From: Mangifera indica
Taxonomy: Eukaryota > Streptophyta > Magnoliopsida > Sapindales > Anacardiaceae
DNA: 64,000 nucleotides
Direction: 5' to 3'
Assembly (NCBI RefSeq): GCF_011075055.1
Contig: NC_058141.1
Coordinates: 1,612,001 to 1,676,000, forward strand
The notes beneath the pieces are model-generated. The model did no database searches. It saw nothing but the letters and a program-made list of their open reading frames with translations, and was not told the origin of the DNA. This document shows, piece by piece, positions 22,014 to 34,570 of the stretch (positions are counted from its first letter, which is position 1; each line of letters opens with the position of its first letter). The translations under genes were made by a program, and so were the position numbers.

Positions 22014-23968
22014 TCAGTTCTTCAATGGAAGAAACTCAATGTACTGCCTTGGACTGAAACTGCTGCCACTGTTATTTATTGTTGCTCTGATGTTCATTTT
22101 CATGCTATCGTCGTCGTCGTTGTCTCTCTTGCTTGATTCGTTTTCATCACTGTGAAGAGGAAAGAGCTCAAGCGTTCGAGTTGTTGTTGTAGTTTCTTGT
22201 AGTTGATCATTTTGATTAATCTTCACAATGTTGAAAATTTCACGATGATGATTGAGATTGAAATTGAATTTTCTCTGCAATTGTAATTCCTTACTATGAA
22301 GTTGTGGCCACCGTTGTGGTCCATTTTCTGTATTTGATGATACAACTGATGTATGCATGGAAACAAATTCCTGAAGAAAGAATAATGACAATAATAATAA
22401 ACAAAAAATAAAAAATAGAAAGCAAAGCCAAGAAAAGTAATTTCTGTTTAATGATCAATCTATACTACATATTTCTTTAAATTCTTTCATCACAAAAGCC
22501 CCAACAAAAAGTGATAATTTGCAGCTTTTGAGTCACTTCTTTCTCCGACATAAAAATAACCAAACTTTATGGCTTGACCCCATAAAAAACTCTCTCTTTA
22601 ATTGTTTGAATTTGACTCGATTTGAGATAAGTCGAACTTATATTTAGTTATAATATCAATTTGAATTTGAGTTGAACCCGATTTGGTATTATAATTATGG
22701 CAAAATTGATTAAAATGATATCGTTTGAATACATATGAATTAAAATGATGTCGTTTTAGTTTATTCAAATTGAGTTTTCCAAGTTTGTAATCTTGAACTC
22801 AAACTCGATAATATAAAACCCTAAAGTTTGAACTTGTCTAAGTTAAGCTAATTTTAACTGAGTTGACAAATAATCTCAAGTTAGCTGGACTCAAAACCAA
22901 CTTTACTTTTAATTAAATTTCTTTACTATTAATTTATATATTAATAGTTGCTTATAATTATATAATATCTAATTATATAATAATATTATAGGATTAATTA
23001 ATTTACATATAATTTTAAAGGGGTTCCTAATTTTTGCTTTTGGGTATGATCTCAATAAAATTTGCCTAATTATTGGAATAATAAGTGTAGAAATAGTACC
23101 ATTACAAAGAAAGACAAAATTTAGTATATTTTTTCAGAAATGTGTACAAACCTCTGACTGTTTTCTCCAGTTTGAAGAAGAAGATGCCCAATTCTTTGTA
23201 TGTTCAACATCATAAATTGTACCTTTTCTCATCCCTATTCATAACCAAACAAAATATACGGCTTTCACGTCAAAGATTCCTCCAAAAACATCAATGAACG
23301 AAAATTTGCATTAAAACTGTGTCTTTTTTTCATTTTGGGTACCTGATTCTTTCTTCTCCGGATCAGTAGTTTCATGGTGGTGGTGTTTTTCTTCCTGCGT
23401 TTCGAGGGACTCACGGCGGCGCTTCTGACGTTCTCTTGCTTTGTGGTTTTGAAACCAGTAGAAAACGTTCTTCCCTTCGATCTTACCGAACCTCCGGAGC
23501 TGACCGGCGATGAGTTGGATTTGTTCAGCGCTTGGCGTTCGCATTCCACGTCGATACATTTCTTCTAAAGCAAGAAGCTGCTCCGGCGTCGGGTTCCACC
23601 GTGAACTCCCCAATGGTTGCTCCATATTTTCCGTCCTACTTTCCTCATGACTTGCATTAACATTAACGCCTAGGGCAAGCCAAAATAAAACAAAACAAAG
23701 CCAAAAGATAAAAAACTGCAGAATTTATAGAAAAGAAAAGTGAAAATAGAGGAAAAAGAAACATACCCAGATGGTGGTTGAAGGGCGGGAGATTGGTTGA
23801 AGAGTGAAAGAAGCTGCAGAAAAGTGGAGGAGTTGAAGAAGAAACAGAAGTAGGGTTAGGATTTGGATTTTTCATATCTGTAGTATAATTAAAAGAATCA
23901 TTATCATCATCAGCATGAGCAGTAATATCAAGGTGAAGCTTGAAGTTTGCATTATGAGTGGAGGCCAT
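22014..23968 (-). CDS. WOX6: WUSCHEL-related homeobox transcription factor, WOX1/WOX6 type
   Basis: Nuclear DNA-binding regulator of the WOX family; relatives control lateral-organ outgrowth and ovule development. Four exons with GT/AG borders are inferred: 23767-23968, 23343-23669, 23152-23234, 22014-22370 (introns 97, 108, 781 nt), joining in frame to about 322 residues. The homeodomain is at residues 91-153 ([36 protein letters not shown]), with the longer loops typical of WOX proteins. Exon 3 carries YDVEHTKNW. The WUS box TLELFPL is at 270-276, and the extreme C-terminus is EFLPLKN. Exon 3 motif plus that C-terminus point to the WOX1/WOX6 branch rather than WUS, WOX4 or WOX5. Length is between typical WOX6 and WOX1, so the symbol is a best guess within that pair. 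The start is the first ATG of the frame (MASTHNAN). No break is seen; it looks functional. Confidence 0.9.
22600..22910. repeat. hAT-like repeat remnant in WOX intron 3
   Basis: Inside the 781-nt third intron. It has AAATGATATCGTTTGAA and AAATGATGTCGTTTT spaced about 35 bp, flanked by TTGAGTTGAACC/ CTCAAACTCG-type words, matching the interior of the MITE at 11912. The ends are too worn to place. Confidence 0.45.
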
Positions 23969-24335
23969 TCAGAGTAGTGAACTTAAATAGTAACAGTAAT
24001 ACTGATAGCTTCAGTTAAAAAGGAAAAATGTTGAAGAAGAGAGAAAATAAAGAGAAGGGATGACTGCAGATTGAGAGAGAGAGAAGTTGACCAGGCTGTT
24101 ATATGAAGAACAATGAGAATCAGAATTCTAAGAGACGAGTATAAGACAAAGAGAGAAAAAGGCAAAAGGGACTGCAGCAAGCAAAGCTTGGAATTCTGGG
24201 AGAAGTGAAGACATAGAAAGCAGGCAAACGTATTTTTGTTTTCATGCAAAAACTGTTACCAGCACTTCTCTTTATTCTGCCCAAGCTGGAACCACTCGAA
24301 TCCATGACTCTATTCATATAAATCAATCTCAAATT
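23969..24335 (-). promoter_or_regulatory. WOX 5' leader / proximal promoter
   Basis: Upstream of the WOX start the minus strand is CT-rich (CTTCTCTCTCTCTCAATCTGC near 24065-24090), as in plant 5' leaders, with CTTCATATAACAGCC near 24095-24110 as a weak TATA-like site. Short frames here lack family features and are probably not coding. Confidence 0.35.
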
Positions 24336-24339
24336 AGAG

Positions 24340-25221
24340 TTTTAACTCAGTAGTTTAAATTGAGATTAATTTTTTAATTTGTTTGTTTGAAGATAATTTT
24401 ATTATATCAGTGCTATTATTCTTCACAATAATAGTATTGTTTACCTTGTTAGTAATCTTTCAATGATATTATATATTAACTTGAATGAGTTTGGACTCAA
24501 GCTCAAATTACATATTAACTCATTTCAAACTTGAACTAGCCCTAGACTTGACTCAACTTTGATTGAATGAGCCTAAACTCAAGCTCAAGTTAGATGTCAT
24601 GAACTCGAGTAAGATATTAAGTATTAAAAAATTACAAAGCAAAATTAACTTACATTTTACCAAAATTAATGCAAAAGAATTTTACGAGTAATATTATAAT
24701 TTGAGATATCAAATTATTATATTTTTCTAATGATAATATAGGGACCAAACTTTCTTTCTTTTTATTGATGATGTCCAACTTATTGATTTTATTATTGATA
24801 AAGAGATCAAACTTTTGAATTTTTCCATTAAAAAGAGTAAACTTTCAGAATTTTTTTTTTTTAAAGGTAACAAACAATTGCTTAGTTTCAAACAATGTTA
24901 AATATGAATGATATGGTAGTTTTTCCATTAAAACATTGGCCTGGTTATTTTGGTATGGTGACATGAACAATTTTTGTTTTGATGTGAACATTTGCAGCCC
25001 ACAAAAAACATCAAATTGTACTTTTTTCCCAAGTTTATTTATACCAAAACAATAAACAAAATTTACAAGGATGAGCAAAATCCAATTGGAATTAATTTGT
25101 TATTTATAATAGAGATTTTTTAAGTTAAAAAGTTTGAAGTTTTTCTTAATTATTTGGCCTTAGCGAAAAACCTCACGGATAACAGAAAAATATAATTTAT
25201 TTAGATTTCAATAAAAAAATT
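24340..25221. other. intergenic with degenerate repeat words
   Basis: 24490-24620 has CTCAAGCTCAA / AACTCGAGTAAG words of the hAT-like family. The remainder is AT-rich and holds no recognisable gene. Confidence 0.4.
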
Positions 25222-25991
25222 TGTTGAAAAGAAAACAATTAAACTAACAAAACTTAAGTCAAAATCACCACTTCTTGATTGAACCATGTGACAACAAAGA
25301 ATCAACTAAAATATAATTCTATCACACCAAACAATTAAAAGTAAATATAGTAAAAAAAAAAAAAAACACTATAATTTAAATGGAAACTTTTTCAATGTAA
25401 AAAGTAAAATCACAGGATCTTGCCCAAATAAAACAATAGTACATTATTTTAAACCTACGAATAAGTACAAAACTCTCTAAAACAACAAAGCAAAATAATA
25501 ATTAAAATGATAATAATAATAATAATAACACAATTTTAGAAAAATAAAGAATATCACAACAAACTTGAAAATCTATATCTCATGTTACGAGAGTCAAAAC
25601 TAGTGAAATTGAGAGTTATCTAATGGTAGATGAAAGAGAAAGAGACTTTTCCAAAAGTCGTCTAAATAGAACTGAACAATACAACCAATCATATTCTAGC
25701 GCAAATAATTGCTTACTTAAAAAATAAAATGTGATCTCACCATTTATAATGAAGAACAATGAGTCTTCCACCAATAGACCAAACATTAGAGCAATCCAAT
25801 AGTAAAATTGAGAGAACAAGAAAATCTACCATGGACGTGCACTGAAAAACCGAAACGGCGTTTTTCTCTTCTTCTCTCTTTTATGTATATATTGACTATT
25901 ATTTGCCCTAATTTATGAATATAGTGAGTTGGACTTTTTAATTAAATAAATTTTGGTTTCTTTACATAGAAAATGATCCAAAAGCCCAATA
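25222..25991 (-). repeat. 3' LTR of copia C
   Basis: 770 bp, starting TGTTGAAAAGAAAAC and ending AGCCCAATA on the plus strand. The element-sense first dinucleotide has mutated from TG to TA. It aligns along its length with 29419-30154. Confidence 0.85.
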
Positions 25992-26004
25992 ATTCTCCCC
26001 CTCT
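25992..26004 (-). other. polypurine tract of copia C
   Basis: The minus strand reads GAGGGGGAGAAT directly before the LTR. Confidence 0.7.
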
Positions 26005-26007
26005 CAA

Positions 26008-26660
26008 CTATATGGAGGAAGATGCCAATCTAATGATCACGTGACAAGTCTTAAACTTTCCTTTTGGTAATAACTTTGTCAACATGTTAGAACCATTATC
26101 ATCAATCCGAATTTTCTCAAGTTCAATCAACTTATCATTAAGGACACTATGTATCCAATGATACCTTACATCGATGTGTTTCAATTTTGCATGAAAAATG
26201 GAATTCTTTCCAAGATGAATAACGCTTTGGTTGTCATAAAGCAATGCGTGAAGCCAAGCTCTTGCATGAGTCTTTGCATCTATAGCATCTCTTTATACAC
26301 TTCAGTTATAATGATAAATTCTGACTCAGTAACAAACAATGCAACACACTTCTACAATCTGGATTGCTAAGATATTGCTTTACCTATGAAAGTAATCAAA
26401 TAACCAAAAATAGACTTCCTAGAATCAATATCCTTTGTCATATCTGAATATGTATACCCATCAAGAACAAACTTCTTACTCCCAAGCAAAACTTCAAATC
26501 AGATGTGAATAAGAGATATCTCATGATCTATTTCACTACATTTAATGCTCATTATAAGGATTAGAGAGGAATTGACTTACTATACCAATAACATAAGCTA
26601 TATCTAGACGTGTACAAACCATCGCATACATCAAACTACCAACTATTGAAGTATAAAGAA
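26008..26660 (-). pseudogene. copia C RNase H
   Basis: 26008-26244 has DNQSVIHLGKNSIFHAKLKH, the block starting IDVRYHWI and the TKLLPKGKF end typical of copia RNase H. 26542-26748 carries MYAMVCTRLDIAYVIGIVSQ from the RT/RNase H junction. The intervening part is frameshifted. Confidence 0.85.
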
Positions 26661-27200
26661 CTTTATAAATCTTTTTTTTCTTTGTGGAAGGACTCTGAGT
26701 AGTATTCAACCTAAAATGAGTAGCAAAAGTAGTGTTTATTGGCTTCAACTTGCCTATGTTGAATCCCTGAAGTATTTTCTCAATATACTTCTCTTATGAT
26801 AGCTACAACTTCTTACTTTTCCTATTATGAATTATTTGCATTCCAAGAATTTGTTTTGCTAGCCCCAAGTCTTTCATGGTAAAAGACTTACTTAATTCAT
26901 GCATTTATCAATACGAGAAGCAATTCAACCAACAATTAGCATGTCATCAACATATAAAAAAAAAATGATAAAATCATTATAAAAAAACTTTTGCACAAAG
27001 ACACAATGATCACAAGTAGTTTTCATAAAGCCTTGCTCCCCTATAATAGAATCAAAATTCTTATACCATTGTCTCAGTGCTTGCTTTAAGCCATGCAAAC
27101 ATTTTTTCAACTTGTTGATATAGTTTACTTTTCCTAATGCTTGAAAACCTTTAGGCTGCTCCATGTAAATGTTTTCTTCCAAATCATTATAAAGAAAACT
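26661..27200 (-). pseudogene. copia C reverse transcriptase
   Basis: 27182-26925 contains the blocks MEQPKGFQA, LKKCLHGLKQALRQWYKNFD and the intact active site LYVDDMLIVG. The N-terminal RT is missing: the frame passes almost directly from integrase C-terminus (27200-27487) into MEQPKGF, so a deletion of the first half of RT is likely. Confidence 0.85.
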
Positions 27201-28100
27201 AGGTTGTCACTGCCTTGAGGAACTATATTGTTTACATTCTCAATATCTTCAATAGTCTGATCCTTAATAAAAATTGTATCTCTGCTTCTAACAAGCTTTT
27301 TCTTAACTAGATCATATAATTGATACCCAAATTGATCTTGACCATAACCAAGAATGATGCGTTGACGAGTCTTAGCATCTAGCTTTGACCTTTCATCTTT
27401 TAGATTGTGCATGAATGCCCTGCAACCAAAAACATGCAAATGGTCATAAGAAATGACCAAGCCAAACTCTATTAGGGATATCACCATTCGAAGAAACAGT
27501 AGAAGATAGATTGATCACATGTGCAACTGTATTCAAAGCTTCACCTCAAAAAGGTTATGGTAATTTGGCCTTTGAAAGTAAACATCTGACCCTCTTAATC
27601 AATGTCCTATTCATCCTTTATGTGTTGCCATTCAACTAAAGAGTTTTAGGAGGTGTCTTCTTATATTTGACACCATGTAATCGATAATGCTTATCAAATA
27701 GACCCCCATATTCACTGTCATTATTAGATTGGATGTATTTAGTTCCTTTTCTGTCTACCTTTTTGCTGATGCTTGAAACTGTTTGAACACATCAAATACC
27801 TGGTTTTTTGTCTTCAAAGCATAAACATATACCTGTCTCTAACAATCATCAATGAAGGTGACAAAATACAATGCACTACTATGTGACTTTTCCTTTAATA
27901 GATTACAAACATTTGAATGTATTAGCTTAAACAAATTAGATTTCCTAGAGGGTGAATGACTCTTGAATAAGACCTTTTTATGTTTCTCAGCTAAACAATG
28001 TGCACACCTATCCAACTTGGGACTTTTCACTCTAGGTAGTAGATTCTTCTTTGTTAAACAATCAAACCCTTTTGCTCTCATGTGACTAAGTTTCCAATGT
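27201..28100 (-). pseudogene. copia C integrase
   Basis: 28081-27839 carries CAHCLAEKHKK (the second half of the HHCC zinc finger), then HSNVCNLLKEKS and YFVTFIDDC. The first catalytic Asp (HSDVxG in relatives) is Asn. 27487-27200 has HVFGCRAFMHNLKDERSKLD, the core C-terminal block. Stops and shifts lie in between. Confidence 0.8.
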
Positions 28101-29330
28101 CATAATCTTGACAAATTTTTATCTTCTATCACATTCACTATGCCTTTAGCAATAAAAGCTTGCATCAAGTGTAAACTAGAAGATTTCTTACCCCAAGCCA
28201 TATAAGAGAATCTTTGGTAAACTTTCATAAGGTGTTGTAATGACAATCATCATTAAGCTTACTAATCGAAATTAAATTCAAATGGATCTCAGGTACATAT
28301 TGCACATGCCTAAGTATCAACCATGTCCTAATGTTGTTTCTAAGCAAATATCTCATATACCAACAACATATGCTTGACTGTCATTGCCCCATCTTTAAAA
28401 TGCCAAAGTCACTGAAAGTATAAGATGTGAAGAATTCCTTTCGAGATGTAACATGAAAAGAAGTACCACTGTTTATCATCTAAGTAGTCTTTTGGGAAGT
28501 AACATTAACCACATTCTCACATAAACAATAATTAGATCATCAAACCCAACAGTAGCAGTCATTATTCTCTACATTATTTTTTTCTTGCCTTTATTCCTTA
28601 CATCACCTTTTTTGCCTTTGTTCTTTCTTTTTCACTTATAGCGAAATTTCTTGATATGTCCCTTTTTGCCCTAATGATGACATTCAAGGTTCTTGTAGTT
28701 TGATCTTGACTTGCTTTGACTTTTTTCTCTAAAAGCTAATCTTTTGTTTGTTTCTCTCTCTATTTTTGGAAACCAGAACATCTGACTACAATAATGAACC
28801 TTGAGACTTTCTTCTCACCTCTTCATTTAAAATAGCACCCTCGACAAATTCCATGGAAACAACCCCACTTAAAGCTAAATTGGTAAGTGAGACACGAAAA
28901 ATTTCCCAATTATTCAAAAAAAGTCATAAGTAGCCACAACCTAAGAACTTCATCATCAAATTTAATATTCACAGTAGATAATTGATCAATGATTCGTTGA
29001 AACTCATTCAAGTAATCTGCCACAAGGGTCCTTCACTATATTTTAATTGCATCATCTTCCTAAGAAAGAATAACTTGTTGTTACTTGATTTTGAAGGATA
29101 CAATGAGTCAAGTTTATTCCATAAAGAACGAGCATGTGTTTCATTGCAAATGTGATTGTAAACATTATCATCAACATGTTGCCTAATGAAACTACACACT
29201 TGTTCATGCTCAAATGCCCACTCTAAATCACTTTTTGACTTAGGCTTCTCAGAAGCAAATACTAGAAGATGCAACATCTTCACAAACAAAAGATCTTTCA
29301 TTTTATTTTTTCATAAATGATAATTGGTAT
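28101..29330 (-). pseudogene. copia C gag and protease remnant
   Basis: 29301-29008 has a gag-like frame (ETHARSLWNKLDSLYPSKSS, LFFLRKMMQLKY). Near 28655-28700 the strand reads ECHHxGKKGHI, a worn zinc knuckle. The remainder, towards 28100, should hold protease but is broken. Confidence 0.7.
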
Positions 29331-29405
29331 CATTCAAACAAATCATCTTGTTGAAGTTCAACTACATCATTCAATCAAGTTAATGAATCACAGTAGAAAC
29401 CAAAA

Positions 29406-29416
29406 CTCTGATACCA
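29406..29416 (-). other. primer-binding site of copia C
   Basis: The reverse complement TGGTATCAGAG is a perfect match to the initiator tRNA-Met primer site, two bases from the LTR. Confidence 0.85.
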
Positions 29417-29418
29417 CT

Positions 29419-30154
29419 TGTTGGGAAGAAAACAATTAAACTACTAAGACTTAAATCAAAATATCCCCTTCTTGATTGAAATATATGACAACAAACAATC
29501 AACTAAAAGATGATTTTATCATACCAAACAATAAAAAACAAATATAATTAAAAAAACACCATAATTTAACATGAGAATCTCTTCAATATGAAGAGTAAAA
29601 CCATGAGACCTTACACAAATAAACTAATCCACTATATCCAAAATAATAGTATGTTGTTTTCAACCTATGAGTGAGTACACAACTCTCCAAAATAACAAAG
29701 CAAAAAATAATAGTAATAATAATAACACAACTACAAAAAAATAATAAATATCACAACAAACTCGAAAGCTTATATCTTATGTTACGAGCATAAAAAATAT
29801 TTTCACTATCCAAAATATAGCATTAGATGTGCCTAAAATACTATCAAAATTTGAGAACAATCTAACGGTAGATGGAAGAGAAAGAGACATTTTCTAAAAG
29901 TTATCTAAATTGAACTGTACAATACAACTAGTCATGTTCCAACATAGAAAACGACTTACTTGAAAATCAAAACATGATCTCCACGATTCATAATAAAGAA
30001 TGATGAGTCTTCTACTAGCAGTCCAAATATCAGAGCGATTTAATAGTAAAATTGAGTGAACAAGATCATTCTAATATATGAATATAGTGCATCGAGTTTT
30101 TTTATTAAATAAATTTGGATTTCTCCACATAGGAAGGAACCCAAAAACCCAACA
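29419..30154 (-). repeat. 5' LTR of copia C
   Basis: 736 bp, TGTTGGGAAG to AACCCAACA on the plus strand; aligns with the left LTR. Confidence 0.85.
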
Positions 30155-31333
30155 AAATCAATCTAATTAAAATAATTTAAATGAATAAAATACATTTAAA
30201 AAATAAAAGGAAGTAAGGTTTTAACATCAATAAACATCATAATAATTGAAATTCTAAATAGATATGATACACAATTGCAAAGTTGTTGAAAGGATATATG
30301 CACATTTAGATATTAGTAGAATATATGTTTGGTTTATTCAATAAGAAAATTTAAAAGTTCAATTTCTTTAATAGGAAAAACAAAGTTTGGTCAACTAAGA
30401 AATATTTGGATTATCATTTATGAATTAAAACAAAAAATCTATATTATTAATTTTTAATGATGTTAGAGGTTAAATTCATTTTTATATGACAAAATATAAG
30501 TTTAGTTTATGCAATAAAAAATTGAAAAGTTCAGTTTATTCAATAAGAAAAAAACAAAGTTCAATCCCTTATTGAAAAAAAAAAACATCATAGTTTAACA
30601 CTTTTATGTGTTATTATCTCTATCTAGAAAGTAATAGTGAGTATAAACATGACTATAAAGCTAACGTGTTATTATATGTGATTAAGTAATTTTTAATTAA
30701 ATATAAAATTACATCTAATCATATAATGATATATTAGTGTTTGTATATTGTATCTATTGTTAGTACATATAATATTACTTTATTTGGAATAGCTACATCA
30801 TTTTTGAATCATTATTTTGTAATGCCAAATAAAATGTCACATTACTTTTGAAAAAAAAAAATTAGAATATGCCGATATATGTTTTGAAATTCTTTTTTTA
30901 AATTTGTATGATTTTGTTATTTTTATTTTCCGTTTGAAAGGTGGTAATATAAATTGGGCCCAACATCATGCAGAATTGTTTTTCTGACCCAGAAAGTTTC
31001 AGCCTAACTATCCATTTTATGGGCTTCAAGTGATCCAGAACCTGAAGCCTTCATTCGAATTTGGGCCCAAAGTATATACAAGTTTTCGCCCAATCTTATT
31101 GCGAAACTCATAATGCACTTGATAAATTTGATTTTTTTTTAAAAGTTAATTCAATTATTTATTTTATTTTGCAATTATTAATGTACATATAACAAGTTTT
31201 TGATAGATATTACATAAATTCCTGAAAAAAAAACAAAATATTTTAAATAAAATAAATTATAACTAACCTCTATTAACTAAAATGCACTTGAAAATATTTC
31301 CATTGAATCTCTTCTATTAGACTTTGTACAACA
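30155..31333. other. intergenic, nothing recognised
   Basis: AT-rich sequence with homopolymer runs and no supported frame. 30950-31115 is somewhat richer in G+C (GGGCCCAAC... GGGCCCAAAG) but gives no family match. Confidence 0.5.
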
Positions 31334-31336
31334 TTA

Positions 31337-31817
31337 GGGAGCGTTTGGTTTGAGTAATATTTTATTACCAAAATAAAAATATTACCTTGAAGATAGATTA
31401 CTTAGAATATTACTAGGTATAAATGATTACTATGTTTGATAAAATTTTGTAGGTATAAATAATTATTATGTTTGGTTAAAGATAATAAAATATTACTAAT
31501 AAATTATTTTACTTAAATGCCCTAGAATATAATTATTTTTAAATATTTTTTATATTATTTATCATATTAATTAAAAATCAATTTATTTTTGTCTAAAAAA
31601 ATAATAAATAATAATATAATTATAATAAAATCAAGATTACCTTGGTAATATTTAAATACCTAAGGTGAAGGTGGTAATCAGATTACCACTTATATTACCT
31701 GTCACGTCAGCATTGGTAATAGAAAATTACTGTAATATTTTATTACTGACAAACCAAACAAATGAATAAAAGATAGATTACCAAGGTAATTTTAAAAACC
31801 AGGAACCAAATGCCCCC
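31337..31817. mobile_element. Tourist-like (PIF/Harbinger) MITE
   Basis: 481 bp, no coding capacity. Inverted ends GGGAGCGTTTGGTT and, reversed, GGGGGCATTTGGTT, flanked on both sides by TTA (31334-31336, 31818-31820). The TTA duplication and GGGNNNRTTTGG ends are the signature of Tourist-type elements. The interior is AT-rich. Confidence 0.75.
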
Positions 31818-31859
31818 TTAGGATTTATCTAGTATGATCTAGTACATGTGGGGGGTGTA

Positions 31860-33810
31860 GTCAAGCCAAATAGTATTTAACTCGAGTTTGGTTTGATAGC
31901 ATTAAGGCAGAGTTCAAGTTCGTCGAGTTGGTAAGTTCTCAACTTGAGTTTGAGACAAGAACGACTAATTGGAGTTCAACTAAAAAAATTACATTTAATC
32001 CTCTAAAGTCTTAACTTTTGAATTGTTACAATTAAATCTCATAATTTATATTTTTATCAATCATCATTCATATTCAAAGTTAGTAAAATTTCCAGGGTGA
32101 AAATAAAAGATTTGAAACTATTAAAGATTTATTGAAATTTTGCTTGCATAGAGCTATGCACTTGCAAGTTCACCAAATCAACCAATAACAAACTCAAGCT
32201 AGGCTTGAGAGTTGAACGCAAGTAGCTCACGAGTAGTTCAACTCATTTGCAATCTTAAATACACGAACGATTCAACATTGAAACAACTATTATATATTTA
32301 TGTAATCGCAAATGATGTTAAATAGGATTTGGATTGGACTCAAATTATGCTAGTTTAGTCTCAAAAGTCAACTTAGCTCAATTCGGCTCGAACCAAATTT
32401 ATCTATGCTAAACTTGAACTGAGTTTCAGCTAGAAGGGTTCACTCACTTTTGAAACTTATTCAAATTTGAGTTAGAGGGATTTCAGTTCGGTTTGGTTCA
32501 TGAATTGGCTAAATAACTTGATTTAATTTGAGCTTAGCTTGTGACTCAATGTTATGTCAAATAATTGTTAAAACGATATCGTTTTGTTTATTATTAGGTA
32601 AAACAATGTCATTTTCTCAATGAGATACAATCTCAAGCTACAAATTCGAAGCATAAACTCCAATTGAGCTTCGAACTTTAAATTTAAGGATCAAATTGTG
32701 CTACCTTTAACTTTGACTTGATAAATTTAAGTTGAACTATTTTTTATTCATACAAGATAAAATCCCTCTTATTGGAGTCTCAATTTATTAATTTCAAATT
32801 GACTCTTTTAAATTTGAGTCAATCTTGTTGGAAATTGTCTAATGTAGATTAACATTAATTATGTTTTTTGTTTAATAAAGCCGGATAATTTGATAGTCTA
32901 ATGCTAGTTTGCAAATAGATTTGAGTGATTAATGAAGATAAACCAAAGTGAACAACAATAGTGTGAGTCTTGAGGCTTATTGGACATTAATGAGGGTCAA
33001 TTAACCTATTATATATTAACTAGATCTTTATTTTAAAACCTGATACATGATAACCGTATTATAATTTACCCCATTGTAAGCTATCACTCAGAGAAGTTTC
33101 TAAAAAAGAAGATTAAGTCATGTCGACAGGTAATATCAATAGTTTCATGGATTTACATTGCATGACAATCGATGTTTCTTTACAATCCTAAATAATTTAA
33201 CTTAACATTTTATATTCTATGCGTAGATCTTATGAAATTAAAATTGATTTATTTTATTTAGTTTAAACAAAATAGATCTTACAAATCTCACAATAACCTT
33301 TAATTGGGCTCAACCTAGTTTGAATAACCACATTAATGGGTTTGTCGCATATTATTAAACTTTGTTTATTGACCAATATATTACAAATTTGCAATTAATT
33401 TTTTATATGTGAAAATATGCATTTTTAAAGTTGCTTCCAACCACTCCCATCAGTTTGGCCTAGAAAAATGGAGTTTATATAACAACCTCCTAAGTTGGAT
33501 TCAATCTAAATTGTTTGAGTTTGAATTTGATATTAGAATGAATGAGCTTAGTTTGAATTGAGTCAAACATTTGAGTTCAATAGTCAACTAGAATCACATC
33601 CAAAGTTACATTATTTTTTGAGTTTAGTTTTAGCTTCAACTCATCAATCTAGCTTGAACTGATTTTGTGTTGAATCTTTTATATTCAAGTTAATCTCAAA
33701 TTGAGTATATTCGGATTCAATTCGGATTTAACTCGAATTCAGCTTATTCAAGCCAAACATGTATTCAAACCCAAGCAGGCTCTAATCCATCCATATTGAC
33801 ATAGTTTTAG
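31860..33810. repeat. degenerate hAT-like repeats, several copies
   Basis: At least three worn copies by word content (31870-32260, 32323-32770, 33440-33790). The middle one starts TAGGATTTGGATTGGACTC and holds AAACGATATCGTTTTG at 32572 and AACAATGTCATTTT about 30 bp on. Between them (32820-33430) is AT-rich DNA with no gene. Confidence 0.45.
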
Positions 33811-34561
33811 AGTAGATTGATTTATGACAATGCATGGGGGCATGGGGCTTGCACATTTGCAAAAACAAAAGGACATGGTTTAATCGAATTAGCTGTTATT
33901 TTTCTTCCCATTTGAAGTTGAAATGTCAGGTTGAAGCACCAGTCAACATCTCATCTCCTTTGTATGAATTCAATGTGAGATCTCATATCACTCCCCTCCA
34001 ATTCATAACAACTATTCAAATCCATCCTATCGAAATAATTAATAAGCATTAGATTTGACAATTTGTGTCTTTGGATCATGCCATTTCAGGTTTCAGATAA
34101 AAAGACCATCTATTTAAACCTGATATAAATTAGAATTATGTTGAAAATACTTAATACAGACTCAACTCAATTTATGAACAAATTGATAGGATACGACTCA
34201 AATTGACCTGATTAAAAAACGAGTTGTATTATATCAAAACAAAACTCGTTTGACTAGAAATGACATGTTTTGCAATTTTTCCACTTTGATATGACCTAAA
34301 CATGAAACAAAACAATCCGAATATGACACAACATAACACTTATATGTGAGTCATGTTCAAATTATGTGTCTGGTCGTTGGTCATAATAATTTGGACTCGT
34401 GCAAAGGTAAGTCTAAAATAGAAATTATGTGGGCTAGAAGATAACATATAACAGTTGGTGAACAAATGTATAAATTAGCTAGTAAAACTATGTATACTTA
34501 GTTTTACTGGTACCCAATTGGTACCTAGATAATGTGTCACACATATTTGGGTGATTTTAAT
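33811..34561. other. intergenic, nothing recognised
   Basis: Ordinary AT-rich sequence. The 72-codon frame at 33834-34052 has no recognised motif. Confidence 0.45.
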
Positions 34562-34570
34562 TAAAAATAA

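Larger units (their letters stand above)
25222..30154 (-). mobile_element. Ty1/copia retrotransposon C (decayed, both LTRs)
   Basis: Minus-strand copia element: LTRs 25222-25991 and 29419-30154, PBS beside the right LTR, PPT beside the left LTR, and gag, integrase, RT and RNase H in copia order between them. Flanks AAATT and AAATC match at 4 of 5 positions, a worn 5-bp duplication. The LTRs differ by many substitutions and indels, and all frames are interrupted, so this is an old, inactive copy. Confidence 0.9.

Noticed and set aside
22371..22391. ATG at 22391 as the start of a separate protein
   Set aside because: It lies in the intron just before the CAG acceptor of WOX exon 4.
23265..23568. 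Additional frames overlapping the WOX homeodomain exon
   Set aside because: Other-frame shadows; only the 23343-23669 frame carries the homeodomain and continuous splicing.
25222..30154. CRISPR-like or other prokaryotic array in repeat-rich parts
   Set aside because: Repeats are LTRs and simple sequence in a plant genome; there are no regularly spaced short repeats with unique spacers.
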